Of a stretch of DNA of 64,000 nt, positions 46,080 through 53,382 are shown one piece after another. The notes beneath the pieces were generated by a model that worked only from the letters and a program-made list of their open reading frames with translations, was not told the origin of the DNA and searched no databases. Positions within the stretch are counted from its first letter, which is position 1; every line of letters starts with the position of its first letter. The stretch is taken from positions 167,362 through 231,361 of the IMG/VR virus record IMGVR_UViG_3300043418_000072. One strand, written 5' to 3'. This stretch comes from a virus. Position numbers and translations under genes: made by a program.

Positions 46080-47719
46080 TTGCTCTTTAGATATTCGCGA
46101 ATCTGCTCTTGTTCGCTTTCGCTTAGTGTTTCAACATCGTATTCGCCGCTATTGATTTTGTCAATTAGGTACTTGATGTATTCTTCATTGTAAGTGTAGC
46201 TATCAGTTGCTGCTTTGTCAACTTCAATCCACTTAACGCCATTAAACTTAAACAGCCTAGCTGGCAAGAAGTCTACACGCAGATACATGTCACCTTTGTT
46301 TGCAGATTCTGGAAACTTAGTTCCAAAGTCTGCGTTAGCTGCTTTAGCACGATCAATATTGTCTGCATGGGCATCTAGGTCAGGTACCCACGAGTGACTG
46401 AGAGTTTTGATACGAGTATTTGGATCAATGTGCTCTTCAACTACTTCTTTCATTGGGCCGGTGTACTCAGGGGGAGTAATGTAGTCACCCGGACGCTCGA
46501 TTTCGTCAATGCCCATTGTTAGGATCTCTGGAGAAGATTGCTGGATGCCTAATCCAGACTCAATGGCTATGTCATCTTCGGATTCTTTGGTATCAACTGC
46601 GGCCTTAAATGCTTCCACAGACTTGATAAGTTGCGCCACTTGTTCATCTGTTAACGGCCCATCATCTTCATCATACTCTGGTGCCATCACCTCATCTGCA
46701 ACCACTTCACGCTTATGTACCATCGGTGGCAGGTTTGAAAAATGAACAAAGGGTTTCTTTAGGTACGCAAACAAATCCACTTCCTCTGTAGTGGTAGACT
46801 CAGCAGGGACACTCTGAACTATGGGCTCAGCGTCCAACACCGTGTAATCGTCTACTGCAATATGTTCCTCTACATCGGGAGTGGGCTCGTGGGGTTCTTC
46901 GACTGCAACATGACTGTTAGCGGTCTCCGTATATTTGTTCACCTCGTCAGGTGTGTGTTCCTCCCCACGTGACCATTTTAGGCTTTGTTGCGCTGCTAAA
47001 ATTAGCACAAGAGCAAGCGGATCAAACACCGCGACAATCATCATGATGACTAACCGTACTGCTTTTTCAAGGATGTTAGCATCTGGGTTGTCCCCGTAGA
47101 TCAACGCCGCGATGTATTTAATTGGACCGACTTCACTTTCAACTTTGCGGAATTCAGCCCGCAAAGGCGCTGCCTCTTCGCCAAGGGCGGTAATAGTTTT
47201 CTGTTCGGCTTGGATCTCGGATTGAAGTCTTGTGCGTTCTTTTTGTTGACTACGTCTAATTGCAACAGCTTTGTCGGCACCTTTTTCATCACTGCTTCGA
47301 GCCAACACCTGGTCCAAAGCTTCATCCATTTGTTTAATCGCCTTCCGGTTCGCATCAATATTATCCTTTGAGATTTTGATTTTTTCATCATAGATAGCAA
47401 CTTTAGCCATGCTATCACCGGATATCATGCTTTGGTCCGAGTGCGCTTTACTTAGGAAACCAAAGATGCCCATACTAGTTAGTACCATTAGGAATGCCAC
47501 GGCCGGCACAAGGTATAACTTGTAGGTCCAGCTAGCACGTTCCCAATTGAGTTTTAGCCAAACTGCGGCAGTGATTTTGCCTACTCCGAGCACTGCACCC
47601 ATAATAACAATGGGCCAAAAAGCCGCAGAGAAGATAGCAGTAAGACCTACAATGCTGTAGTATTCTGCAACGGCACTAATAATTAGTGCTACAAGAAGTG
47701 TGAAATATCCGAATATCAT
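46076..47719 (-). CDS. large membrane protein with coiled coil (547 aa)
   Basis: 547 residues. Four N-terminal spans (about 1-25, 30-50, 68-88, and 215-240 after a coiled coil), a coiled-coil region with KISKDNIDANRKAIKQMDEA and QQKERTRLQSEIQAEQKTI, then a long acidic disordered stretch with many Glu/Asp and Pro, and a small folded C-terminus (DMYLRVDFLPARLFKFNGVK, IEVDKA). This type recurs in T4-like genomes. Function unknown. Late-type promoter. Confidence 0.65.
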   Translation of the reverse strand: MIFGYFTLLVALIISAVAEYYSIVGLTAIFSAAFWPIVIMGAVLGVGKITAAVWLKLNWERASWTYKLYLVPAVAFLMVLTSMGIFGFLSKAHSDQSMISGDSMAKVAIYDEKIKISKDNIDANRKAIKQMDEALDQVLARSSDEKGADKAVAIRRSQQKERTRLQSEIQAEQKTITALGEEAAPLRAEFRKVESEVGPIKYIAALIYGDNPDANILEKAVRLVIMMIVAVFDPLALVLILAAQQSLKWSRGEEHTPDEVNKYTETANSHVAVEEPHEPTPDVEEHIAVDDYTVLDAEPIVQSVPAESTTTEEVDLFAYLKKPFVHFSNLPPMVHKREVVADEVMAPEYDEDDGPLTDEQVAQLIKSVEAFKAAVDTKESEDDIAIESGLGIQQSSPEILTMGIDEIERPGDYITPPEYTGPMKEVVEEHIDPNTRIKTLSHSWVPDLDAHADNIDRAKAANADFGTKFPESANKGDMYLRVDFLPARLFKFNGVKWIEVDKAATDSYTYNEEYIKYLIDKINSGEYDVETLSESEQEQIREYLKSK

Positions 47720-47724
47720 AGTGT

Positions 47725-47733
47725 GTATTTATT
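47725..47733 (-). promoter_or_regulatory. late promoter-like box
   Basis: AATAAATAC on the minus strand, then ACACT and ATG 47719, another near-leaderless late start. Confidence 0.5.
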
Positions 47734-47790
47734 GGGGTTAACCAACAGTTTACATTATGATATCTGTAAAGTCAAAAGTTTTGATTAAAT

Positions 47791-47997
47791 TTAGGTGGTC
47801 CAGGGTCGGCCTTGCACTAGGCCTCCGACGTTTGGATTGTCTACAACATCGTCGCCGCTGTACTGTGTTGGCAATTGGGTGATATCATATACATCACGCG
47901 GGTTACCTACTGCTGCGCGGTCAGTTGCTGCAAGGTCAAGTTTAGCCTTTTGCTTTGCTTCTTTTGTGGATAGGGTTGAGATTCCGTTTTGTGACAT
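47791..47997 (-). CDS. conserved small phage protein (68 aa)
   Basis: 68 residues. ISTLSTKEAKQKAKLDLAAT and DVYDITQLPTQYSGDDVVDN, NPNVGGLVQGRPW: a layout I recognise from T4-like cyanophage genomes, perhaps a virion protein. CTAAATAC lies three bases before ATG 47997. It is in frame with the upstream gene across a TAG at 48010. Confidence 0.65.
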   Translation of the reverse strand: MSQNGISTLSTKEAKQKAKLDLAATDRAAVGNPRDVYDITQLPTQYSGDDVVDNPNVGGLVQGRPWTT

Positions 47998-48009
47998 ACA
48001 GTATTTAGC

Positions 48010-48192
48010 CTACTGCAACGTAGATTGAGTATACCCAGCACCGCCCATTTTAATCATTGCGGTGTGCATAACAATGCGTTCAAACTCTTTTATTTCATCA
48101 AAAGTTGCTGCGGTTTCTGGTAGCAGCCCGTGACATACGTTCCAAAGTCGTTGAATGTCTTCTTCCTCTAGCCAACTATCGAATGTGCTCAC
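48010..48192 (-). CDS. hypothetical protein (60 aa), amber stop
   Basis: 60 residues, helical (WLEEEDIQRLWNVCHGLLPE, then FDEIKEFERIVMHTAMIKMG). It ends in TAG, and four codons later the next gene's ATG follows in the same frame, so amber readthrough would give a fusion of about 133 residues. Function unknown. Confidence 0.62.
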   Translation of the reverse strand: MSTFDSWLEEEDIQRLWNVCHGLLPETAATFDEIKEFERIVMHTAMIKMGGAGYTQSTLQ

Positions 48193-48371
48193 AGTTTAGC
48201 CTTAATGTTTGCAATAACTTCTTTGGCGTCTGCGTAGTCCATCATTTCCATGAAGTTGTCTTGTGCTTGCCCTTGAAACTCGCCAAATTGGCGCTGGAAG
48301 TTTTCCAGATCACGCTTGGTCAGCTCGATGCTAAATGTATAACCGTTAATAGAAAGTGGCTTGTTGTTCAT
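48189..48371 (-). CDS. hypothetical protein (60 aa)
   Basis: 60 residues. Basic strand start (KPLSINGYTFSIELTKRDLE), then helix (FQGQAQDNFMEMMDYADAKE). Coupled on both sides by ATGA. Function unknown; resembles small tail-assembly-type or regulator proteins of T4-like phages only in size and charge. Confidence 0.6.
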   Translation of the reverse strand: MNNKPLSINGYTFSIELTKRDLENFQRQFGEFQGQAQDNFMEMMDYADAKEVIANIKAKL

Positions 48372-48745
48372 GATATTTTCCTTGGTGAAGAACGACGATC
48401 GCTATAGAGTTGGTCTCCGCGATCTCTGATTAAGTCTGCTGCTGCTTGAGGGTCTTCCTCGAACATGCGAATCATGCTGTCTTTATCAATGCTGGGTGTA
48501 GTATTGATTTTGTAGATTTCGTAATTGCGCTGTGGATTGTAACGAGCCCGCAACTGCATCATGTGGATCATTTTTGTGATTTTATTCAATGCTTCATTGT
48601 GCGGCTCAATGTTGGGGTTTTTAATGCGCTCAAAAATACTTTCACGCTCAAAGTCATCACAGCGTACGAGATCATCTGTAATGTCCACGCAGGCTTCAAG
48701 GCCTTCGCAGTCCCAGCTGAGGATGAAAGTATTTGTCTTGCTCAT
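48368..48745 (-). CDS. conserved hypothetical phage protein (125 aa)
   Basis: 125 residues. TFILSWDCEGLEACVDITDD, then ESIFERIKNPNIEPHNEALNK and RNYEIYKINTTPSIDKD: a conserved helical phage protein pattern. Ends with a basic tail. Function unknown. It lies one base after the next upstream gene. Confidence 0.65.
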   Translation of the reverse strand: MSKTNTFILSWDCEGLEACVDITDDLVRCDDFERESIFERIKNPNIEPHNEALNKITKMIHMMQLRARYNPQRNYEIYKINTTPSIDKDSMIRMFEEDPQAAADLIRDRGDQLYSDRRSSPRKIS

Positions 48746-48746
48746 A

Positions 48747-49151
48747 TTACTTAACCAATGCGTAGGGCTTGTCCCAACGGCCCACGTTTACATCCACATA
48801 CCAACCAACGTTGAAGTAGTCGGTCTGGATGTCGCTTTTGTCCCAATTGCCGTCATTCATGACTGCAAAGATTTTACGCAAAAACACAAGAGCAACACCA
48901 TCAAAGTGTTCCTGAAACCAGTAAGGATTCACGTCCAGTGAGCCTTCTGCTTTGCGCCAATCGCGCCCGTGTGCTTTAGATTCGCTAACTCGGTTCGCGT
49001 TACCAATGAAGTCAATTTCACCTTGGCTAATGTTAAGCACAAGGGTAGAGTGATGACGTACTGCAATGCTGGCCTTGACCTTGTACTCTTTGCAAATTGC
49101 ACGAAGTTGTGGGGCCAATTTTGCTTTAAGTTCTTGACTAACGTATGCCAT
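48747..49151 (-). CDS. conserved phage protein (134 aa)
   Basis: 134 residues. YVSQELKAKLAPQLRAICKE, then KASIAVRHHSTLVLNISQGE is the marker of a family found across tailed phages, and NVGWYVDVNVGRWDKPY closes it. Function unknown; abundant among early genes. Early promoter with a leader containing AGGAG. Confidence 0.75.
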   Translation of the reverse strand: MAYVSQELKAKLAPQLRAICKEYKVKASIAVRHHSTLVLNISQGEIDFIGNANRVSESKAHGRDWRKAEGSLDVNPYWFQEHFDGVALVFLRKIFAVMNDGNWDKSDIQTDYFNVGWYVDVNVGRWDKPYALVK

Positions 49152-49183
49152 CTTCTACTCCTGTTTTGCTTTGCTATGTAGTT

Positions 49184-49212
49184 ATTATAGCAAGAAATCC
49201 ATTTCGGGTCAA
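49184..49212 (-). promoter_or_regulatory. early promoter
   Basis: TTGACC, 17 bases (CGAAATGGATTTCTTGC), TATAAT: same sequence as the one at 15792. The upstream gene ends 29 bases earlier, after AGTAGTACTTTTTAG. Confidence 0.88.
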
Positions 49213-49240
49213 CCAAAATCTAGCACTAAAAAGTACTACT

Positions 49241-49516
49241 TTAGTTAGTTAACTGCAATAGCACCAAAGTGGCATCTGCTTCGTTAGTAAAGCTGATCCA
49301 ATATGGGCGATAGCCATTGTTGCCACGCACAGGGGAACCAAAGTTGGATTTCCAAACTTGGCTATGGTTGTAGGCATATTGACTGCCATGGATGTCGTGC
49401 ATGATGCGTTCAATCTTGGGGCACAGTTTACTATCGTAGCTGCTAAAACGAAACGCCCAATGGTGATGGTGTTCCTTGTATGCCTTATGCGTTTTGTTTA
49501 ATTTTACCAATCTCAT
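49241..49516 (-). CDS. LRW-like small protein (91 aa)
   Basis: 91 residues. Ends TNEADATLVLLQLTN, like the family signature with LRW replaced by LQL. Has a His-rich start (HKAYKEHHHHWAFRF) and NHSQVWKSNFGSPVRG. It sits next to another relative at 49518. Function unknown. Confidence 0.6.
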   Translation of the reverse strand: MRLVKLNKTHKAYKEHHHHWAFRFSSYDSKLCPKIERIMHDIHGSQYAYNHSQVWKSNFGSPVRGNNGYRPYWISFTNEADATLVLLQLTN

Positions 49517-49517
49517 T

Positions 49518-49805
49518 CTAATGCCCCAATGTCAACATCACCATGGTGATGTAATGTTCTTCCCTCATGTAAATGCGTCTGCGCTTGGCGGTTGCATTCA
49601 TCTCGAGGCGGTAGTTCTCATTGTACTTGCGAATATTAAATCCGTTTGCAGTGGGCACCGATTCGTGTGACGGCCCGTACATGTCTACAAATGCTGGGAT
49701 TAACTTTTTGAATAACTCCCGCTCACCGTGCCACATAAACTCGCAGATGTAAATTAACCCTTGGTTGTGGTATTTGTACCTACCATCACTTTTGAACACT
49801 CTCAT
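49518..49805 (-). CDS. LRW-like small protein (95 aa)
   Basis: 95 residues, ends REEHYITMVMLTLGH and an amber stop. MFMWHGERELFKKLI-like helix (EFMWHGERELFKKLIPAFVD) and a tyrosine-rich strand. It shares the acidic-aromatic end of the family. Overlaps the next upstream gene by 20 bases. Function unknown. Confidence 0.6.
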   Translation of the reverse strand: MRVFKSDGRYKYHNQGLIYICEFMWHGERELFKKLIPAFVDMYGPSHESVPTANGFNIRKYNENYRLEMNATAKRRRIYMREEHYITMVMLTLGH

Positions 49806-49971
49806 ATCTTGTCACCAAATCTTTTGCGTTTGCGTCTAACTGTTTCATGTGCTTATCCAGCTTGTCCTGAAACTTATTACGATCACTTTTTGCTTTTTGC
49901 CAATCTTCCCACATCTCCAGGGCTTGTGAGCCTTTTGCCAGGATGCTGCCTTTATACACCACTTGTTTCAT
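49786..49971 (-). CDS. hypothetical protein (61 aa)
   Basis: 61 residues, mostly one charged helix (EMWEDWQKAKSDRNKFQDKL). ATG overlaps the upstream gene's end. Coiled-coil prediction only. Function unknown. Confidence 0.58.
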   Translation of the reverse strand: MKQVVYKGSILAKGSQALEMWEDWQKAKSDRNKFQDKLDKHMKQLDANAKDLVTRYESVQK

Positions 49972-50215
49972 TTGCTGCCTTGTTTGCTAGGTTGGCCAAT
50001 CGACGTGCTTCGTTGCTGGCACGTTGCTCGGCTTTTTTCTGGGTGCGACGTTCGTGCTCTCGCCAAGACACTTCTGCATTAATATCCTTGGCTACTTCTT
50101 CCTGCGTTTTGCCATATGCTTCTGCTAAAAGAATGTATGCACACCAAGCATTGTAGCGCAACCGGTCACTCATTTGATCCACAGTGAAATGGATCATTTC
50201 TTCGTAAGTTTTCAT
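49952..50215 (-). CDS. hypothetical basic protein (87 aa)
   Basis: 87 residues from ATG 50215 (ATGA with the 35-residue gene). MKTYEEMIHFTVDQMSDRLR, then a long Arg/Lys/Ala/Glu helix (HERRTQKKAEQRASNEARRL). Possibly RNA-binding by charge. Function unknown. Confidence 0.58.
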   Translation of the reverse strand: MKTYEEMIHFTVDQMSDRLRYNAWCAYILLAEAYGKTQEEVAKDINAEVSWREHERRTQKKAEQRASNEARRLANLANKAANETSGV

Positions 50216-50319
50216 TTTCCAAAGACCCATCTAAGCAAGTTTAACACAACGGCAATTGGCAACAACAAGATTGAGCCAACCCAATACTTGATGTGATACC
50301 AAATGCCAAACTCTTTCAT
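50212..50319 (-). CDS. 35-residue membrane peptide
   Basis: MKEFGIWYHIKYWVGSILLL, then PIAVVLNLLRWVFGK: one span flanked by charged and aromatic residues. ATG 50319 lies at the end of the upstream gene (TGA overlap). Its last residues include a second LRW string, by chance. Function unknown. Confidence 0.55.
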   Translation of the reverse strand: MKEFGIWYHIKYWVGSILLLPIAVVLNLLRWVFGK

Positions 50320-50606
50320 TTCCAACCTCTGTTGGGATCAAGTTCTTCTGCCGTCCATCCGCCACCGCCCATGCGGTCCGGGTTAGTGATCCAGCTGTCG
50401 TCGGCAGCTTGCTTGCAACACACTTCCACATCCTGCAAGATACGCTTGAGTTCGTCAATGTTGATTGTCAGAAAGCGAATAATTGCCTGGTGGGCGGAGT
50501 CACTATAGCAATCACCATCTTCTAGTTCTTGGCGTCTTTTAACCAGCAATTCTTCCTTGCCGGCGATTGTGTTACGCAGATTTTCTGCTACGGTTTGGAT
50601 GTTCAT
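50316..50606 (-). CDS. hypothetical protein (96 aa)
   Basis: 96 residues from ATG 50606, overlapping the preceding stop; the upstream gene's codons GAGAGC provide the ribosome site. Helical, with EELLVKRRQELEDGDCYSDS, AIIRFLTINIDELKRIL and two Cys (VEVCC). Function unknown. Confidence 0.6.
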   Translation of the reverse strand: MNIQTVAENLRNTIAGKEELLVKRRQELEDGDCYSDSAHQAIIRFLTINIDELKRILQDVEVCCKQAADDSWITNPDRMGGGGWTAEELDPNRGWK

Positions 50607-50830
50607 TTTGCTCTCCATTCTGTTACACCATGTTCTTGACCGAAACCCATGTATTCAGCAACATAGTCGCCAGCATATTCGCAACCTGCGTCCTGTGCCA
50701 TGTCAGCGGCATCAGCACATTCCTTCACAATCAACTCGGCGAAGATTTTTTGCCATTCTGTAGATCCTGTTGGAGCTCCGGTCCGTAGTAATGTTTCATA
50801 TGCAATTTTTGCTATTAGCTGTTCGTTCAT
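50603..50830 (-). CDS. hypothetical protein (75 aa)
   Basis: 75 residues; helical, IAKIAYETLLRTGAPTGS then AELIVKECADAADMAQDAG. ATGA overlaps on both sides, part of a seven-gene coupled run (51045 to 49518). Function unknown. Confidence 0.6.
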   Translation of the reverse strand: MNEQLIAKIAYETLLRTGAPTGSTEWQKIFAELIVKECADAADMAQDAGCEYAGDYVAEYMGFGQEHGVTEWRAK

Positions 50831-51045
50831 TTTTCAACCCCGAAATGTTTCTTTGCTACTGATACCCCTTCATCAACATCAGTGTAATGTAACACAATGT
50901 TGGTACATTTGCGCACAACCATTTCGGTGTACTGTTGCAGTTCATAAGTGGTCATAGTAAACATGGGGTTACCACAAACATTCTTAACTATCTGGCAACC
51001 TGTGAGTTTAGCAAGGTTGTGTATTTGTTCACGGTCAGTAATCAT
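50827..51045 (-). CDS. hypothetical protein (72 aa)
   Basis: 72 residues from ATG 51045 (AAGG upstream; a GTG two codons earlier is possible). ITDREQIHNLAKLTGCQIVK, then strand-turn-strand with two Cys. Function unknown. Confidence 0.58.
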   Translation of the reverse strand: MITDREQIHNLAKLTGCQIVKNVCGNPMFTMTTYELQQYTEMVVRKCTNIVLHYTDVDEGVSVAKKHFGVEK

Positions 51046-51052
51046 ACGCACC

Positions 51053-51253
51053 TTAGTCTTTCATTACACGAGAACCAACATACTTGTCACCTGTGCAAGT
51101 TGGACGGAGTTCTGCAACCATGCCTTTGGCTTCGTCTTCAGTTAAGCCTGCTTTGATCACACGCTCAGAACTGTAACCACGTCCACCTGCAGGAGGAGCA
51201 AAAAATCGCTCAACGTATACTTCGTAAAACTTTGGATAGTAATCTTTTGGCAT
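51053..51253 (-). CDS. hypothetical protein (66 aa)
   Basis: 66 residues from ATG 51253, AAAGGAG upstream. FYEVYVERFFAPPAGGRGYS, then GLTEDEAKGMVAELRPTC suggests a small alpha/beta fold. First gene of the coupled run. Function unknown. Confidence 0.62.
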   Translation of the reverse strand: MPKDYYPKFYEVYVERFFAPPAGGRGYSSERVIKAGLTEDEAKGMVAELRPTCTGDKYVGSRVMKD

Positions 51254-51282
51254 ATCTGACTCCTTTTTGCTGCTATGTGTAT

Positions 51283-51311
51283 ATTATAGCAAAGAAATCA
51301 TTTTCGGACAA
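51283..51311 (-). promoter_or_regulatory. early promoter
   Basis: TTGTCC, 17 bases, TATAAT, with a leader containing AAAGGAG. Confidence 0.85.
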
Positions 51312-51312
51312 A

Positions 51313-51579
51313 TCAAACATCACCTTTGAGGGTGTGCCAAACTTTGGGATCCATGCCCAAATACACACTGTATACTTTATAGTTACGCCAGCGGCTGTAC
51401 CTTTCTGTATAGCTGATCAGCTTGTCCAGGAACCACTCGCGGAACCACAGGGGATTCAAAAACCCAATGATCATAACTGCTACAACTACGGGCAGCATGG
51501 GCCAGGTAAGCAAGATGCTTAGTGACTGCGCACGCCAAAAGTGGCCACCGTCGCGGGTCATTTTAATTGTTTTAGACAC
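51313..51579 (-). CDS. membrane protein (88 aa), GTG start
   Basis: 88 residues from GTG 51579 behind AAGGAA. One long hydrophobic span (about residues 19-42, SLSILLTWPMLPVVVAVMII), then an aromatic, basic tail (WFREWFLDKLISYTERYSRW). Coupled after the 50-residue gene. Function unknown. Confidence 0.6.
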   Translation of the reverse strand: MSKTIKMTRDGGHFWRAQSLSILLTWPMLPVVVAVMIIGFLNPLWFREWFLDKLISYTERYSRWRNYKVYSVYLGMDPKVWHTLKGDV

Positions 51580-51588
51580 TGTTGTTCC

Positions 51589-51741
51589 TTAGATAAAAAT
51601 TACCAACATAACCAATCCCATTATAACAAACAGGCCGATGGTGTCGGCAATGTCCTCGCCCTGCCCATATTTGTAGTTGTCCAGTGGACGAATACAGTCC
51701 TGAAATTCTTTTGAATTTAAGTAAGCGATTAGTTTCTTCAT
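51589..51741 (-). CDS. 50-residue membrane protein, leaderless
   Basis: MKKLIAYLNSKEFQDCIRPL, then a C-terminal span (DTIGLFVIMGLVMLVIFI). ATG lies six bases after TATAAT. Small tail-anchored shape. Function unknown. Confidence 0.62.
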   Translation of the reverse strand: MKKLIAYLNSKEFQDCIRPLDNYKYGQGEDIADTIGLFVIMGLVMLVIFI

Positions 51742-51747
51742 GTATGT

Positions 51748-51776
51748 ATTATAACCGAGAATCCATTATCAGTCAA
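51748..51776 (-). promoter_or_regulatory. early promoter, leaderless arrangement
   Basis: TTGACT, 17 bases, TATAAT, then ACATAC and ATG 51741. The terminator T-tract at 51779-51804 runs directly into it (TTTTTTTTGGTTGACT). Confidence 0.85.
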
Positions 51777-51778
51777 CC

Positions 51779-51804
51779 AAAAAAAAGTAGTACTTAGTAC
51801 TACT
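51779..51804 (-). terminator. terminator overlapping a stop codon
   Basis: AGTAGTAC-TAA-GTACTACT and eight T on the minus strand. The amber stop of the 51800 gene is inside the hairpin. Confidence 0.82.
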
Positions 51805-52033
51805 CTTTTAAAACGTCAAAGATGTTGCCATATTCATAACGTTTCCAATCATCCATGTCAACGTAGGTATTAACACATCGGCGGAGTACAGTTTTAAGCC
51901 ATACCCGTTCGCCGTGTATCTTTACTGGCCGCCATGCAAACCACTCTTGCCAAGGGCCTGTTTCAATTTTTCTAGCAACGTACCCGCCACTACTAGATCC
52001 ACCAAACCACTCATCCTTAGGCCACCTCCAAAT
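51800..52033 (-). CDS. conserved protein with no standard start codon
   Basis: 77 residues if it starts at ATT 52033, then stop TAG. The frame encodes PKDEWFGGSSSGGYVARKIE, ETGPWQEWFAWRPVKIHGER, VNTYVDMDDWKRYEYGNIFD, clearly coding-like and of a phage type I recognise loosely. There is no ATG, GTG or TTG in frame after the in-frame TAG at 52049-52051. GGAGGTGG lies before the rnlA stop, so either initiation at ATT or a +1 shift at GCC-TAA-GGA from the RNA ligase gene could produce it. Confidence 0.6.
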   Translation of the reverse strand: MWRWPKDEWFGGSSSGGYVARKIETGPWQEWFAWRPVKIHGERVWLKTVLRRCVNTYVDMDDWKRYEYGNIFDVLKE

Positions 52034-52922
52034 AGTTGCGTACCCATGCTAGACGAGCTTGCTCATCCATTGCTGTATATTCTTCAATGTTAGCACGGAT
52101 AGCGTCCACCAGTGGGTAGTACTCTTCGTCTAACTGCTTCTTAATATCAGCTTGCATGTTAACCAGCTTGTCTGTGCGTGGATTGCGAGAAACCCACTTT
52201 GAGGTCAAGTAGTACGGGCTTTTGATTTTAGCACTCACACCGGTGTCGGTATAGAACACATAACCTTCATGCTTACATTCCTTTGACATTTGCACAAGGT
52301 GTTCCATATTAGTTGTTACACTTTCTGGACAATAGCACTTGAACACTTCTGCCAATTCTTTAAGCATAGCTGGGTCATGTCCTACACGGCTACCCCATTC
52401 GTTCTCACGGTAACCCAAAATGTACATACCAGCCTTTTCAGGAATGATATGTGGGTCAGAGGGATGCACACACTCAAACATATAAGTCATGCCACGTAAG
52501 TCAGCTGAGCACATTGCCATTTGCCAGTCTGCCCAAGGCATGTGCTTCTGCATCATTTCCTTGGCGTACTCAACATAGTCGTTGGCAGTAGATCCAGTAG
52601 TGGAAACCAACACGTCGCCGTTATACCAAGTACATGCAACCATGAAGCCGTTTACTTTACGGAAAGCAGTTACCTTAGTATCTGGAGCAAGCACTGGTGC
52701 TTCCTTTTCGATACCATAGTTGTAGATCTTTGTGAATGGATATGTAACTAGGTTAAAATCCGCATCCACAATACTTCCACGGCATTCAGCAATGTATTCG
52801 TTCCACAAGTTATCGTAGAACACTTTCTTCTTGTACTTGAGCACATAAATGTCTGGGCCACACTCTTTCATGTTAACTAGTCCCGACGAGTTTACGTACT
52901 CTTTTAGCTTGTCCTTAAACAT
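52017..52922 (-). CDS. rnlA: T4 RNA ligase 1-like RNA ligase
   Basis: 301 residues from ATG 52922, overlapping the kinase end. Nucleotidyl-transfer motif KxxG as AFRKVNGFMVACTW (motif I), YMFECVHPSDP (motif III-like), EGYVFYTDTG (motif IV) and SAKIKSPYYL (motif V). It seals 5'-phosphate/3'-OH RNA breaks such as those made by anticodon nucleases. Works with the kinase of the next gene. Confidence 0.85.
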   Translation of the reverse strand: MFKDKLKEYVNSSGLVNMKECGPDIYVLKYKKKVFYDNLWNEYIAECRGSIVDADFNLVTYPFTKIYNYGIEKEAPVLAPDTKVTAFRKVNGFMVACTWYNGDVLVSTTGSTANDYVEYAKEMMQKHMPWADWQMAMCSADLRGMTYMFECVHPSDPHIIPEKAGMYILGYRENEWGSRVGHDPAMLKELAEVFKCYCPESVTTNMEHLVQMSKECKHEGYVFYTDTGVSAKIKSPYYLTSKWVSRNPRTDKLVNMQADIKKQLDEEYYPLVDAIRANIEEYTAMDEQARLAWVRNYLEVA

Positions 52923-53376
52923 ACCAAATTTCCTTAAAGCCTTCTTCTTCAGAGGGCATTTCCAAATTATCAATCATGCTGCGCATAACATGCTCGGGAA
53001 TTGTTTTACCCAGGCGGCTTTCTAAACGACGAGCATGTTCTTCGGGCTCAGGAGTTCTAAACACCACTGCAATCTTTTCGTACTTGGGCAACATGGCCAA
53101 TTTCTTTGCACGGCTTTTTGCTGAGGTGTTGGTTTGATCCCAAATCACGTCTGTGCCATTTGCTTGGCAGATCAACACTTGGTTATCCATCAAGCGCATA
53201 GCAATAGGCGCATATTCTTTGAACACTTCGTTGTAAGTCTTGCCTTCTTTTTCAGCATACTCGTCAATGAAGCGATCGCTGCTAACTACAGGCATGTCCT
53301 TAGTCCAGTCTTGCGACTTGATCCAAGTGCTCTTGCCGCTAGCGGGCACTCCGATTAACATATACAATTTGTTCAT
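52915..53376 (-). CDS. pnk: polynucleotide 5'-kinase (phosphatase domain absent)
   Basis: 153 residues from ATG 53376, leaderless. KLYMLIGVPASGKSTWIKSQ is the P-loop (GxxxSGKST), SSDRFIDE the acceptor-site Asp, and RRLESRLGKTIPEHV the lid Arg region, as in the N-terminal half of T4 Pnk. The T4 C-terminal 3'-phosphatase domain is missing. It should phosphorylate RNA or DNA 5'-OH ends before ligation. Confidence 0.85.
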   Translation of the reverse strand: MNKLYMLIGVPASGKSTWIKSQDWTKDMPVVSSDRFIDEYAEKEGKTYNEVFKEYAPIAMRLMDNQVLICQANGTDVIWDQTNTSAKSRAKKLAMLPKYEKIAVVFRTPEPEEHARRLESRLGKTIPEHVMRSMIDNLEMPSEEEGFKEIWYV

Positions 53377-53382
53377 GTGTGT

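Noticed and set aside
52017-52060. ATG at 52014 (MSGLVDLV...) as the start of the gene after rnlA
   Set aside because: It opens a different frame that stops after 30 codons; the protein-like frame is the one without a normal start.
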